Positions 12,520 through 24,607 are shown, numbered from the stretch's first letter. The stretch is 64,000 nt of DNA from Cryptomeria japonica (GCF_030272615.1 NC_081405.1:156939454-157003453); one strand, 5' to 3'. Program-made: numbers and translations. The notes: a model not told the origin generated them from the letters alone.

Positions 12520-13861
12520 TGTTAGGATAATGTGCAAATATATGTTTGAGTGATGTTGTGTCATTGTTGTCAACATATTCCTCTATATGTTCCAGTCTTG
12601 CAATCAGATTAAGTGAGTTCATTTGGCCAGTGTGTTGCATATGAGTTGTTGTGGATTAAAGGGTGTTGATATAAGTATCACTAGTTGATTCAACTCAAGT
12701 TTCAGTGGTCTGCATGATATTTGATCAAGTTATGAGATGTAGTATTATGGTTTGTTTTTAAGTTGTTCAGTGTTGATCAGTGTTGTGGATTTTTCTCTGC
12801 ATTTCTCTGTGTTGCAATATCTTGGTTTGCAGATTTAGCTGAGTGTTTGAGATGTTATGGTGTGTCCTCAATTCAACTAGTTTATGATTTGGAGGTCTTC
12901 AAGTGAATCTTTTAGTTTGACAATCATTGTAGTTAGTGTTCTTGAAGTTCAGTATAAAGATGATGGAGATTCTAGTAAGTTTTGTTGGTGCGGTTGTTTA
13001 TGTGGTAATTCATGATGCTTGTGGATGTTTCTAGATCATATTCTATTTGTGTTGGTGGTCTTCATTGATCGTTGTGCATGTTATTGATGATTTTGTTAAG
13101 TCTGGTGGTGTTATTCATGTTCTTGGACAACATGATGATTGTAGTGTGTTGCGGATGTTCTAGGCATAATTCTTAGAGGTGTTTCATGTTCGAGGTGTTG
13201 TTTTAGGTCCATAATATGTCTTAGCCAACATTTTTTGGGTTTGCATATAATATTGTAGTGTGTATGGTTATACCTTTGTAATTTGTGATGTGCGTTGAGC
13301 CGACCTTGAAATATAGGTTGATGATATACATATATAAATATAATACTCATGAGAGAGAGAGGTATTTGTGTGTTCAAATAATGATTTGATCTTTCGGAAG
13401 CAGTGAAGTAGTGCGAAGAAGAGTGATAAGAAGTGTGAAGAATGGGATATGTGTTATGTGCTTAACCTAAACTATAACCAGGCATGAGGAGATGATATTC
13501 TATCAGTTCATGATCTTCTGAATGTAATCTGAATTTGTATGTAAGATAGTGAGTCTTCTCTGGGTTGTATCCCTTTGTTGTTTTTGAGCAGTGTGCCTGA
13601 ATGCATGTGCATTCCTCATTGTAATATTTCATATACTTCTAATAGGGTATCATCATATTGTGGGTAGGTTCCCACAGTGGTTTTTCCCTTGACTGGGTAT
13701 TCCACATTAAAAATCTTGGTGTTATGTGTGTTATTGATGTGGTGTTGATTTATGCTTTCATTGTTATTCATCAAATCTGAAATTGTGTTTGAGTTAAGAA
13801 AAGAATTTGTGAAAACTGGTTCACCCCCCCTCAGTTTTTTGCCTTGTTTCCAATAATATCA
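12520..13861 (+). repeat. 3' LTR of copia E
   Basis: It starts TGTTAGG after the polypurine tract and ends at AATATCA, about 1,342 bp. Near the end it has CCCACAGTGGTTTTTCCC and a C-rich TTCACCCCCCCTC stretch, both also seen near the LTR ends of A, C and D. Confidence 0.75.
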
Positions 13862-14777
13862 TGTTTCAAATAGTTTGACAACTGAGCAATCTTACATGGC
13901 ACACATTTTGAGACTATTCCTTCCATCTCATTTCATGGAGTTGTTTCAACCTTTTCTACTTGATTTGTTTCTTTCCAAGGGGAGACACATGGTTTGTCAC
14001 TCTTGGATCCTCATCAGCATATAACTTTGAGCCTTCATCTTCAACATTGGAGTTTCTCTCTTATGGGGGGATATCACTGTATTTATGTTAATGATTTAGT
14101 ACTTTAGGGGTCACTTGGATTCCTTCATCTTTGTCACATATAGTACCTTTTCATTTCATTACATCACTTTTTGAGAAGGGTTTTTTCCTAGGTGGTTTTT
14201 CTCCTTTCTCTATTTAGAGAGACCTCTTTGGTGTTAGTTGCATTGCTTCGCATTAGTTTGCACATGAGTACCTAATCAAGCCTAATTGTTAAAACTCATT
14301 CATGCATGAATTTTGCATTCATCATTAGCTCTTTATCTTATCCCTAAGTTAATCTTAAGGGGGGGTGTTGAAGTAATTCTAGGATAATTATCTAATTATT
14401 TATTAATTAGGTACTTTTATTACTTTTTAACTTATGCTAAATTTAGGTTTTTTATTGTCTAGAGTTTACTTTTCTAGTTTTAGTTTTAAATATAGTTGAG
14501 CTTAATTTAGCTCCTACTTTGCATTGCTTTAGTTCTCCTAATTTTATAATTAGAGTTTGTAATTAGGGTTTCATTCATCCCTTATAAGGATTCATTCATT
14601 CATTGTAATTTTACCTCCAATATTGTATCTTCAATCATTCTTTATGCATAATATTAAATTATTTGGTTGTTATAGAGCATACAATATTTGCTTAATCTAT
14701 TTTTTGTGATAGCACTGTGATAGGTGTTTTGCTTACAAATGAATTTTAGCTCATGTGGTTGATCATCAACTTCTACA
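13862..14777 (+). mobile_element. 3' end of a copia element (H), related to element G
   Basis: The stretch 14,150-14,365 resembles the 3' region of G (around 50,500-50,690), including TTTTTTCC and GGTGGTTTTTCTCC-like blocks and the final AATCTTAAGGGGGGG tract. No coding remnant can be read with confidence. The left boundary at the end of E's LTR is only where E stops. Confidence 0.6.
14366..14777 (+). repeat. 3' LTR of fragment H
   Basis: About 412 bp, from TGTTGAAG directly after a G-rich tract to CTTCTACA. The beginning and end resemble the 342-354-bp LTRs of element G (start TGTTAGAG, end CAACTTCTTCA). Confidence 0.6.
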
Positions 14778-14903
14778 TAATCATGTACAAATTGTAATAT
14801 CAAAAGTCATGCCTTATCCAATCCAACTCAACAAATGGTGCTTTCCTCCATGTCATCAGAGGTCGAGCATCACTATCTTTGTCCTTTTGTCCACTCAAAT
14901 CAT

Positions 14904-15194
14904 CTAGTCAGCTCCAAGGAGGTACTTCACCAACTCTGCCAACCTGTCACCTTCAGGGACTAGGGAGCGACACATAGACATCTCCGCATCCCACAAATTT
15001 GACAATTCATAGGAGGTCATTTTAGCATTATGCTTGCACTTGGAAGAAATCGTAATGCCCCTACATGTGCCCACCGATGTCGATTTTTCATCCAGAGCAT
15101 ATATCTCTTCAATTTGAAGGCATTTTGAGGATATTTTTGCATTTAGAGACCACTCTTTGTAGGTAGGAGCACTTCGTGATTTCTTGGACAACAT
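14904..15194 (-). other. Unrecognised open reading stretch
   Basis: The frame encodes a plausible soluble segment (for example SYELSNLWDAEMSMC and EGDRLAELVKYLLGAD) but matches no family I know. It is short, has no upstream or downstream continuation, and lies between transposon debris. It may be a fragment of an unidentified transposon protein, a captured exon, or chance. Confidence 0.2.
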
Positions 15195-16240
15195 TCATAG
15201 CTTCCCATACCAAGACCACCATTGTGGTAGCTCTCAAAATAGTTTACATCATCATCTCCACAAGAACTTTGGAAAGGGGAATTCACTTATTCTCTTTCCC
15301 ATCTTTACTTTGCATATCTCTCTATTTATCATTACTTTCCAATTATCTTTATCATCTATTTTCCCTGTGGCTTTTCATTTGGGTTGTCCATGGAGGTGAA
15401 AACACCAAAATGAGGGTCTGACTTAGGCAAGCTCCAAAACATAACCCCAACATTTTCCCTTCTTGTTTGTATGTAGATTCTTAATCATGGAAGAATAACC
15501 ACTTTGCAGGAGGCTCCAATCATGGACCATTTGTGAGTTCCTTTCATCCCTTCTCTCCTATTCCATCCTAGTTATTCTGTATTATGTTATTGCTAGCTTA
15601 GTTTTATCATTTTCCATGTTTACATTAAAATATAGTTGCATATGTGGCTTTCTGTATGGCTTTTGTACCTCATCCGTATGGGACGACATCGCATCGCACT
15701 GGTGTCCTAGACCTACACACTCATCCACTAGACAACAGCTAGACTGAATCATCTGAGAGCCTCAAATTATAGTCAATTATTCTAATTTGTTATCGGAGGG
15801 TCCATTTGTTCCCTAGGATCCATCATTCGTGAGGTAACAAATTTCCTTTTACACAAATACATCATATATCATCAATACAACAACATCAATGTAATCATGT
15901 AAAAGTATATCGATACATCCTATTATCAAGCTAGCCTAGATACACAACTATTGCATGTGCCTTTGATATCCTTTCTCTATAATGTAGAGCTCCAACCATT
16001 GATACTCTCTAAGACACCTACATTGCAATATTATAAAAAAAAATCAATATAAAAGAAATAATACTAACTAAAAGTAATTGAACAATGAAAGTAACATGAA
16101 CTCCAATATTAGATGCATTGTCATTGTAACCTCACGTTCTACTCCAAGCTTGTGTGGAGCAGTGTCTACATATAAATCAAGACCTACATTTGTTAAGAAT
16201 TAAAAAAAAAAACATAAGCAACATTTTATGCTCATTCTTT

Positions 16241-16380
16241 GAAATGAAAATAGAGAAATCCTAATGAAAATAGGGCACTCCTAATGAACCTAGGACAACC
16301 CTGATGAAAATAGGACAATCCTAATGAAAATAAGGCAGTCTTAATGAACTTAGGACAACCCTAATGAACCATAGAGATTT
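16241..16380 (+). repeat. 20-bp tandem repeat, about 7 units (block 1)
   Basis: Units are 20 bp long and follow the pattern CCTAATGAAAATAGGACAAC with variation; some have GAACCTAGG in place of GAAAATAGG. The array is followed by TTATTATTAATA and a segment ending CTCCAACCA. Confidence 0.85.
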
Positions 16381-16620
16381 TATTATTAATAATGCACTGT
16401 ACCTTCTATTCATTAGACTCTCCAACCATAGAACAACTTTAGTTCTTTGATTTGGTAGTTGAATCATATTTTTGCATGATTCTCCTAACCCCTACACTCC
16501 CAAGCCATGACAAAAACTAAGTTTATTAACCAAACAAGTCCTTGGATTGCATTAATTTAATATAATCTTCTTAAGCTTTAAAATTTACACAAATAAAGAT
16601 CTCTACTTAAGCATAATGAA

Positions 16621-16680
16621 CCTAATGAACCTAGTACAACCCTAATCAAAATAGTACAACCCCAATGAGCCATAGGGATG
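16621..16680 (+). repeat. 20-bp tandem repeat, 3 units (block 2)
   Basis: The same 20-bp unit as block 1 occurs three times and is followed by the same TTATTATTAATA ... CTCCAACCA flank. The two blocks are therefore duplicated segments that differ in unit number. Confidence 0.8.
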
Positions 16681-17752
16681 TTATTATTAATAGTACAATT
16701 TACCTTACATTCCTTGGATTCTCCAACCAAAAGATCATCTTCACTTCTTCGATAAATCAAGAGGTGTGAGTATACCATGAAGATACCTCCTTGTGAATTA
16801 CATCAAATGTACTCATAATCTTCAAGAAAAATGTTGACACAATAGTATTGTCCATCAAAAAGGCCTAACATTTTTTAAGAAATGTTAGGAAACATAAAAC
16901 AACATGAACAATAAAATTTTATGATCATTCTTTAAAATGAAATGTGTGATAATAAATCAGGAGGTAGGAGTATACCATGAAGATACCTCTTTATGAATTA
17001 CATCTAATGTACCCAAAATATTGATGCAATACTATTGTCCACCAAAAAGAGCTACATTTGTCAAGAATTTTTAACAAAAACATAAAAACCAACATTCATT
17101 TCACTCAACATTGGTTAAAATTAAAGATGAATATGAATAAGACATGGAATTTATCATACTTGACCCAATTGGTATGAGCTAGATATGCTAGTCAAGTGTG
17201 CCTAAAGGGGCATCTCTTAGCTTAAGAGTATCCAATATTGCTTCATGATCGATGCTACTAACTATTCATAGTTCTTTTTTCCTTGGTTTGGTATGGTATT
17301 CCAATAACTTAACATTTATTTCTATAACAAGGTGCAAATACATGATAATGGTTTTGTGTTTCTCATACTCTTCAAATGCACGTATGTCATTCTTTCTAAT
17401 AATATATGTTTCAATCAAGTTCCAACAACAACAACTTAACCCATAGGATACATGAACCCATCATAATCTATCATCAATTGTGTTAGCTTCTTCTTTCCCT
17501 AAACACATCATGCCAACTAGTATTTTGATCTCTCTTCATTCCCTTGTGGTGCAACAACTACATAAAGATGTCCTAGTTGTAGAAGATCTAAAAGGCAGTC
17601 ATAATTAAGTGAAATTACCATGTCATCATGCAAAGAGGACTATGCGGTTTCATAGTTGTAATGTTATTCTCAGCCTTGTCCAAATACACAGTATGATTTC
17701 TCATAAATACACTAGAATGTTGCATAAACATGGCAAAAATGTATGAATACAT

Positions 17753-17757
17753 GTTTT
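17753..17757. repeat. Target site duplication of element C, left copy
   Basis: GTTTT directly precedes the TG start of the left LTR and is repeated exactly at 33,574-33,578. Confidence 0.88.
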
Positions 17758-18929
17758 TGTTGGCATTTTTTATGTTTATGTTGTGATTGTCATTGATGGA
17801 CACACACTTGTATTAAGATCTTGTTTATGTGTATGAGCTAGAGCTCAACCGGTATTTGTTCCAACCGGTATGTTGTATTCTAGTCTTTAGACTATTGGTG
17901 ATTTTGCAGAATGTGTTTCTCGGTCTGAAGCAGCATATTGACCCCAAGCAGTTCGTAGATCTCAACTGGTACGAGGGAGCAAAGTGGCATAACACATTCT
18001 TACTAGTCTTCATTTTTGTCAAACCGGCAACCGGTATTTTGTATGAACCGGTAATACTCTGTAATGAGTTACCAACGGGCATTTTGTGATGAGTTACCAA
18101 CCCACCGATTGATTGATGGTGCTAACACACTAATGGTGCTTTTTGTGTCGTGTTACTGAGTATGTCTAGATTCATTGAACCTAGGAAATTGTAATGTAAT
18201 CCTATTGGACTGACATGAAATCAGATTCCTTTAAAAGGACATCATGTCTAGGGTTTTGAGTTGTTGTAGTTGTTGTTGCTGAAAGGGTTTATGTTCTGGC
18301 TAGGGTTTAAGGTGGTTGTTGAGTTGTCGTAAGAGCGATCTTATCTGAGAAGATCAATTTGTAACAAAAAGAGATAGAGAAGACTGAAGTAATGTTGAAA
18401 TGCATTAGCAGTGAGCTATACTAGATCTAACCAAGTAGTTTGTGCTATTAGATAGATCAAACACTTGTTGATTACTCACATCTTTGACAAGTTTGTAGCC
18501 CTTAACCGGGTAGGCCCAAAAGCCTTTGTAAAATCCTCTAACAAGGTGGTTCACTTCTGTAAATCTAAAATCCTCTAACAAGATAGTCTTTAATTGGACT
18601 TATCTCCTAACAAAGATTGAGATTCCTAACAGGATCTATTCTGGTGAAGAACGCTGTAAGACCTTAACCGGTCTGGTTTCTATTCTGCAAATAGTGACTT
18701 GTGAGTTCCATCTCACCGTGGTTTTTCCTAGTTGGGTTTCCATGTCAAATATCTTGTGTTATGGTTGTATTGCTTTTGTGGGTGAATGCTTTATTCGCAT
18801 TTTGGTTTACATGTGTGATAACTGGTCTGTCTGTTAGACTGTTTTACTGGTTTATCTTCAGACTATTTAAGTGTTTAAGTACAGAGATTTTTGGCATACT
18901 AATTCACCCCCCCCTCTTAGTATTCATCA
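17758..18929 (+). repeat. 5' LTR of element C
   Basis: 1,172 bp, TGTTGGCA to TATTCATCA. The U3 part holds repeated AACCGGTA-type motifs (around 17,848, 17,863, 18,022, 18,030 and 18,047). The LTR ends with a TTCACCCCCCCC-type C-rich stretch just before the primer site. Confidence 0.93.
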
Positions 18930-18931
18930 AT

Positions 18932-18943
18932 TGGTATCAGAGA
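18932..18943 (+). other. Primer binding site of element C
   Basis: TGGTATCAGAGA lies two bases after the LTR end and matches the tRNA-Met-type site except at the last base. Confidence 0.85.
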
Positions 18944-18979
18944 CAACCTTTCTATAAGTTTAATCACTTGGAAAGAGAT

Positions 18980-20257
18980 ATGGGGGAATACACCTTGAGG
19001 AAACTTACTCAACGGCTCACTCAGTCTGAGCAAGCCTATGATGATCTTATGGTCAAATACAAGGCATCTCAAGCAAAAAGGAGAGAACATGCAAAGAAGC
19101 TGATGGAGCTATCTAAAAGTAGTTCTGAAGATGAAGCAAATATGGAAGCCATGATTGCAGAAGTAAATAAGCTGAATGATTCAAACTCCAATCTAAGAAA
19201 GGAATTGGAAGGACTAACTATTTGGTTTAGTCAAGAGCTTGAGAACCGGAGGAAAGCTGAAGATCAGGTAAAGGACAGAGATCATGAAATCTCCAAATTG
19301 CAACAAGAGATTAGTGCACTGACTGCTCGCCTTCATGAGAGGAGGATGGAAAAGGAAGACATGCAAGGAGAACTGAACATAGCCATCTCTGAAAATGCAA
19401 GTCTAATGGAGACCAATACTGCTATTTCTAAAGAACTCTCTGAGTCAAAGGAAATACTTGCCAAGTTTAGCAAAAGTCTTGTCAAGCTAGAGCAAAAGCT
19501 TGAGTCATCTAGACCGGTAAAGAATACCAATGGTCTTGGTTTCTCTGGACATGAGGAAGGAGAATCCTCAGGAACAAATGCTGAAGCATCAAAGAAGCAA
19601 CCAACACTCAAAGGAAAAGGTAAGCAAAAATTCAAACCTGTTTGCTTTAACTATCTTAAAGAAGGACACACTGCCAATGTATGTAGGAGCAAAGCCTACA
19701 ATAATTTTCCATATTTTATCAATAATGTACCTAGATCCAATGAGTTCAATGGTCATTGTTATGCATGCAACAAGTTTGGGCATAGAGCATCTGAATGTAG
19801 GTCTGTCATGAACAATACCAGAAGATATTCTTAGAGGACCCAAGGAGCTGGTCCGGAATCTTTTCTAAACTGAAACCCTAACCAGTTTAATGCCTACAAT
19901 TATCAGTCAAGCAATAGTGGTTATCAATCGGCAACCAGATGGAGAGAAAACTATTGGATTTGTCATAGACATGGTCACACTGCTGCTACATGCAGAAGGA
20001 AGAATGGGAATATGAACAATGGACCTTAGAGAGCACCTGGATTGGTTTGCTGTCACTGCAACAAACCGGGTCACATTGCAAGATTATGCAGAAGCAAAAA
20101 GAGTATATCTGATGATATACCGGTCACTCAAAAAGGAGAAGTTGATGTTGAAAAAGTTCAAGCGGACATGAACAAAACCTGGAGGAAGAAACCAACAATG
20201 TTGGAAGAGGAACTAGTTTCTGCACCTAGTGTGGAAATATCCGTACCGACAAACTAA
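18980..20257 (+). pseudogene. Element C ORF1: coiled-coil Gag-like protein with four CCHC knuckles
   Basis: From ATG 18980 the frame runs 425 codons to 20,257, with three stops inside (19,832, 19,871 and about 20,027). Roughly residues 1-180 are charged and heptad-like (KLTQRLTQSEQAYDDL, ALTARLHERRMEKEDM), suggesting a long coiled coil. A Ser/Lys/Gly-rich linker follows. Four knuckles follow: CFNYLKEGHTANVC (second Cys now Tyr), CYACNKFGHRASEC (intact), YWICHRHGHTAATC (first Cys now Tyr) and CCHCNKPGHIARLC (intact). By analogy with Gag it probably bound the element's RNA. No copia UBN2-like capsid region is evident. The ORF1 of D has the same layout and size. Confidence 0.8.
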
Positions 20258-20702
20258 GCTCCAAAGAGGCTTAGGGGGAGCATACGATGAAATAATTGTG
20301 AACCCCTGGTTACACCGGTAAAAGACCTTAACTGATATGTGATACCTATCGCTTGGCAGAAGATCAGAAATGGTAAAAGAGGCAAATTAGGGTTTACGCC
20401 CTAATAGAAGAGCATTAATGGCAGTAGGTGAGAGACATGTATAAAAGCATATTTCAAATCATTTCTCACTATCTATTTTTGAGCGAAGAAAAGTTTTCAA
20501 GTGCAGAGCAAAGAAAAGGCGATTTGAGGTAGGATTTCAAGAAATTGATAAATCTTGAAGAAGATTCAAATCCATTTTGCAAGCGGTCGTCAAGAACACA
20601 AAGTGGTGATTTGGAAACTGACGGAGAGTGGAGTGAAGTAGAATCAGGAAGCCCTAAATTCACGTTGTAAAGGTATTTTTCGTGTTCTTGAAATACTCAA
20701 CA
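20258..20702 (+). other. Spacer between ORF1 and ORF2 of element C
   Basis: 445 bp without a convincing ORF. It begins after the ORF1 stop with GAGGCTTAGGGGGAGCA, an internal purine tract like those near the 3' end. How ORF2 would be translated from a genomic transcript is not evident. Confidence 0.6.
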
Positions 20703-22774
20703 ATGGCTTCCGCATCTCATACCAATTCTAGTACATCCATTGAGTCAGAAAGTTTTATTCAAAGGAAGTCCAAATATAATGCCTTATCACAAGTTCCGGC
20801 TGGAGTCATAGTTGAAGAAGGAATTTCAAATTATATTGATTGCAAAATAGAATACCTAGGGTCTTTAGCTATTCACACCCAGTTAGGTTTATTTTGCGGC
20901 AAGGACAAGAAGATCAAATCGGAGTTTAGTATCCTAGAGAAGAAGAAACTCCATAATGCAGTATACTTTCTGGAAGATTTTATGGAGGATCATATCAGGA
21001 TCATTTTGAGCAGAGTCCATGGTGACAAGATGTACCTGGAGAGGACGCATGATATCATGCCTCAAGAAATTCATGCAGTCACCGGTTTCTGTAACATAGG
21101 GGAAGTGCCAGCCCTAAGAACAGTAAGCAAAACCAAAATGGCCAAGCTCACCAGTTCAACAAGTGACTCACGAGGTATGATAGTTAATCCTATCAAGGAT
21201 GATCTAGTGAAATATGCCTACATGGTGATAGGCTACAGAACATTCTTAGCCAACAGGATTAATTATGCATCTGCTGCAGCGGTAAATGCCGCTTACCGCA
21301 TGATTAAAGAAGACGCATCATTTGACCTATGCACCGGTATGCAGAGGAAACTCTTGTCTAATCTAAAGTTGATTAAAAAGGATAATGCACTAAGATTCAA
21401 ATTCGAACAACTATTGGTTGGGTTGTTTTTCTATTTCCAAGGCTACTTTCTTGGAGTAGGAGATGTCCAGTGGTCTCCTGACCAACCGGTAACCAAGCAG
21501 ATCAAGGAAAGCATACAAGCCATTGGAACCGGTTACCCTAAAGTACTGAACAAATATTTTGATGAGTTTAGAAGGAAGATGAGTCAAAGGGTAAGGATCT
21601 TAGGTGATATCGTTAAGAAATACGAAGATGACATCTGTTTCACCATTCAGGTGGACAAATGCTTAATGGAGGCCGTTGAGCCTAGAATGGAGGAAGTGGA
21701 GCCAATGGGCTATTAGATTATGTATGATATGCTGGAAGGGTATGCCTCAACCCTTATTGCCTCGCCTCTTGATCCTAAGGCTAAAAGGACCAGAACCTAC
21801 TTGGAGAGGATTGCACCAGCTAAAGAACCATCTATTAAGAAAGGAAAAGAACTGGTAGCAAAGAAAGCCAAGGTAATGCCTGCAGCATCGACACCGACTA
21901 CCACTACAACTCCAAGAGTGACCAACCGGTCACCTGCAAAGAAGAAACGGGAGGTGACACCGACAAAAGTCTTTACAAGAAAAAGGAAGACTAAGAAAAA
22001 TGAACCAGACTCTAAAGAGACCGAGTCTGATGAAAAGCCAAAGAAGGCCAGACAGACAAAGAAAATGAAGAAGAATGAGCCGGCAGCATCCGCACCGATA
22101 AATATCGATATCTCCTCATACAAACCTTTGACACATTTTCAAAGGATAGTTAAGAATATTAGGAGAAAATTACTTTATGATTTAGTAGATTATTATGATG
22201 ATTTTAGTGATGAGGAGAAGGAAGAAGTATTACAGGAAATCATTATTTATTTGTGTAAAAATGACCGGTCACCATCAGAGATTAAATCTCAGACACTGGA
22301 TTCTTTATTTAAAGCATTAGATAATAAATGGTGCATTTCCATTGAAAAAGAATAGGAGATTAGGGAGAAATTATTTGCACAGTACTTTCCCGACCTCTCA
22401 AATTCAAAATTATTTGATGTGTTGGACCAAAATAAAGGACTCTTCTTCACAAGGAAAAGAAGATTCTAGCTGTTGGAAGGAAGAGTTGATGATGCTGAAA
22501 AAGACACTCATTAGTATATGAATCATGCTATTCAAGCACACAAAGCATGAATGGTCAACCAACAAGCAGAAAAAGAACCGGTCATATCCAAACTGGATGA
22601 AGTTTTTGATGAAGAAGAAAACCCGATTGAAGAACCAATCGACACTATTGATGTAGATGCCCTGGATGTAGAAGATGTCACTTAGGACATGCCTTCTAAG
22701 GGAATAGAACATGGGCAACAAGCTAAACAGGGAAGTGAGCAAGATAAGGACACACAGGAAGCGGCTAAGGAACA

Positions 22775-23160
22775 GGAAGAGAAGAAGAAGAGGGATGAAG
22801 ATGAGAAAGAGAAAAGAGGAAGAGAAGAGAAGAGAAAAGAGGAAGAGGAGAAACGAAAAGATGAAGAGAAGAAGAAGCAAGAAGATGAAAGGAAGAAGAA
22901 AGAAGAAGAGGACAAGGAAGAAAAGAAGAAGAAAGAAGAGGAAGAAAAGGAGAAGAAGGAAGAGGAAGAAAAGAAGAAGAAGGAAGAGGAAGAAAAGAAG
23001 AAGAAGGAAGAGGAAGAGAAGAAAAAGAAGGAAGAGAAAGAGAAAGAAGAGGAGAAGAGAAAGGAAGCAGAGAGGAAAAAGAAAGAAGAGGAAGACAAGG
23101 AACAAGAACAGAAGAAAGAAGCAAAGAAAAGGAAGAAGGAAGAAGCAGACAAGGCAGCGA
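22775..23160 (+). repeat. GAA/GAG/AAG-rich tract coding a Glu/Lys helix in ORF2 of C
   Basis: About 385 bp of almost pure purine on the plus strand, made of degenerate GAGGAAGAAAAGAAGAAG-type repeats. It encodes about 128 residues, mainly Glu and Lys, predicted as a single charged alpha helix or coiled coil. The long antisense Leu/Phe/Ser-rich open frames over this stretch are by-products of the composition. Confidence 0.85.
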
Positions 23161-23413
23161 AAGCAATGGAGAGCACACAGATGGAGACTCTGAAGGCAAC
23201 CGAGAGCCAAGCCAAACCAGCTGATATCTCCAGTCCTATCGATCTCCAGTCTGCAAGTGAGTCAGAGCTTATGCAAAGCATCAAGGTTGCTCAAGAGAAC
23301 CTTGAGATCATTCAAAGGAAAAAGGAGCAGAACATAATTCAGGCGGTTGTAGACACCCTTACCAGTTTAATCCCCAGTACCAATCTTCCTAACACTGAAT
23401 CATCACTAGCACA

Positions 23414-23418
23414 GCTCA
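23414..23418. repeat. Target site duplication of element D, left copy
   Basis: GCTCA precedes the D LTR; the right copy at 31,420-31,424 is ACTCA. One transition separates them, so this is a duplication with one mutation. Confidence 0.75.
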
Positions 23419-24607
23419 TGTTACTACTTATCAAATTGCCATTAGTTTCATATCCAAAGTCATACTATATTCTAGTTAGTTAGTATTATCGAATCATGTA
23501 GTCGGTACACACAGAGAAGTCAGTACGAATAGTCTAGTCAGTTACTGAAGAAAGCAATCACAGAACACAGTATTCACCGAGCTGTTTACCAAGTAAAGGT
23601 TCATGGCTACCGAGTGGTAAAGTTAACTCACTGAGTTGATATTCACTAGTGAAACATCTTACTAGATACATTGAACCTAGACATGCACATGAAAACGTGT
23701 TACAAGAGCGAGGCACATCTAACCATTTTTTTGCATTGGAAATTGCACTAGGAGATTGTGCATGATTACAAGATCAATCTAACCTATGAGATATTTTGTT
23801 TAATCGAAGAATCTTTTTGTGAGATCAAAGCAATGAATCAGATCATTTCTGTAAGAGATCTATATATACAGCATGATTCTAGGGTTAGACATAAGACATG
23901 AAATGATGTGATAAGAGATGCAATGAGATAGCAGTGTGTATACATGAAGGAAGACTGTTATAGAGACATAGAGAGGTCACCAAGAAGGTTATCAGTGAAC
24001 AGTCGAAGAACAGAGTAAATAGAAGGGTTTACCGAGTTTCATTATGGGTTACCAAGGTATGCTACAAGCTAGGTAATCTTATTCAGAGCACATAGAATCT
24101 ACTTTAACATTTTAGATGTAAAGTTGCAGATATTTGTAATGATTATATTGTAATATTTTGAAGTTGTAAGAGAAACCTTTAACAGGGTAAAAGACTCTAA
24201 CCAAGTCTATAAATTGTAAATCCTTTAACCAGGTCCTACACTTATATAGTGTTGTACAAATCCTTTAGTAAGGTAGATCTAACTGATCTTAATACTCCTA
24301 ACAAGGTAAGCTATCAGAAATAGCTAAATGTAGCTCTAATTGAGCATTCTTTATTATTGTAGTAGTGAAGTTGTGGGTGCCATCCCCACCATAGTTTTTC
24401 TCTCTAACCAAGAGTTTCTGCATGACCAAAATATATGTGTTATGGAGTGAATCATGTATGACTGTTATCTGTTGATTATAGTTTTATTTTATGTTACTGC
24501 ACTATTATGTTTATGCATAATAGTAAGGTTATTACAAAGGAAAAGTTTTGGAGTACTGATTCACCCCTCCCCTCTCAGTACATTAGCTTTCTATATTGGG
24601 CCTAACA
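23419..24607 (+). repeat. 5' LTR of element D
   Basis: 1,189 bp, TGTTACTAC to GGGCCTAACA. The U3 part matches the 3' LTR, but many of its ACCGAG or TCGGT motifs have become ACCAAG, ACTGAG or TCAGT. It ends with a TTCACCCCTCCCCTCTCAG stretch. Confidence 0.93.

Larger units (their letters stand above)
11131..13861 (+). mobile_element. 5'-truncated copia element E
   Basis: This plus-strand fragment keeps the carboxyl half of RT, RNase H, a purine-rich 3' region, a polypurine tract and a 1,342-bp 3' LTR. The protein is of the same type as copia A (FGGNDS, SKYVKELLKKFG, TPMVTRCKLTK against A's FGGDDK, SKYVKEVLKTFG, TPMVTGYKLTK). Gag, protease, integrase and the first half of RT are missing, as is the 5' LTR, so no target duplication can be tested. 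Confidence 0.85.
14778..17757. other. Unassigned intergenic or ancient-repeat sequence
   Basis: No gene is recognised. It includes one 97-codon minus-strand open stretch (14,904-15,194) with no family signature, A+T-rich sequence, and two blocks of 20-bp tandem repeats listed separately. The sequence directly before 17,758 is the target site of element C. Confidence 0.6.
20703..23418 (+). pseudogene. Element C ORF2, first part: conserved protein of unknown function
   Basis: ATG 20703 opens one frame to the insertion of D, with TAG or TGA stops at 21,714, 22,353, about 22,467, 22,512 and 22,548, and 22,683. Roughly residues 1-340 form the conserved core, with landmarks ILSRVHGDKMYLE, IMPQEIHAVTGF, MVIGYRTFLAN, LLVGLFFYFQGYF and EPRMEEVEPMGY. 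A Lys/Thr-rich basic stretch (about 365-460), a second folded-looking block (HFQRIVKNIRRKLLYD) and a very long Glu/Lys-rich helix follow. D's ORF2 matches the core closely. The IHxVTG region vaguely recalls plant mobile-domain or putative plant transposon proteins, so function is unknown. Confidence 0.8.

Noticed and set aside
22410-23284. Long antisense Leu/Phe-rich and Ser-rich open frames that look like membrane proteins
   Set aside because: They are the complement of the Glu/Lys-rich purine tract in ORF2 of element C. Low-complexity composition removes stops in several frames.
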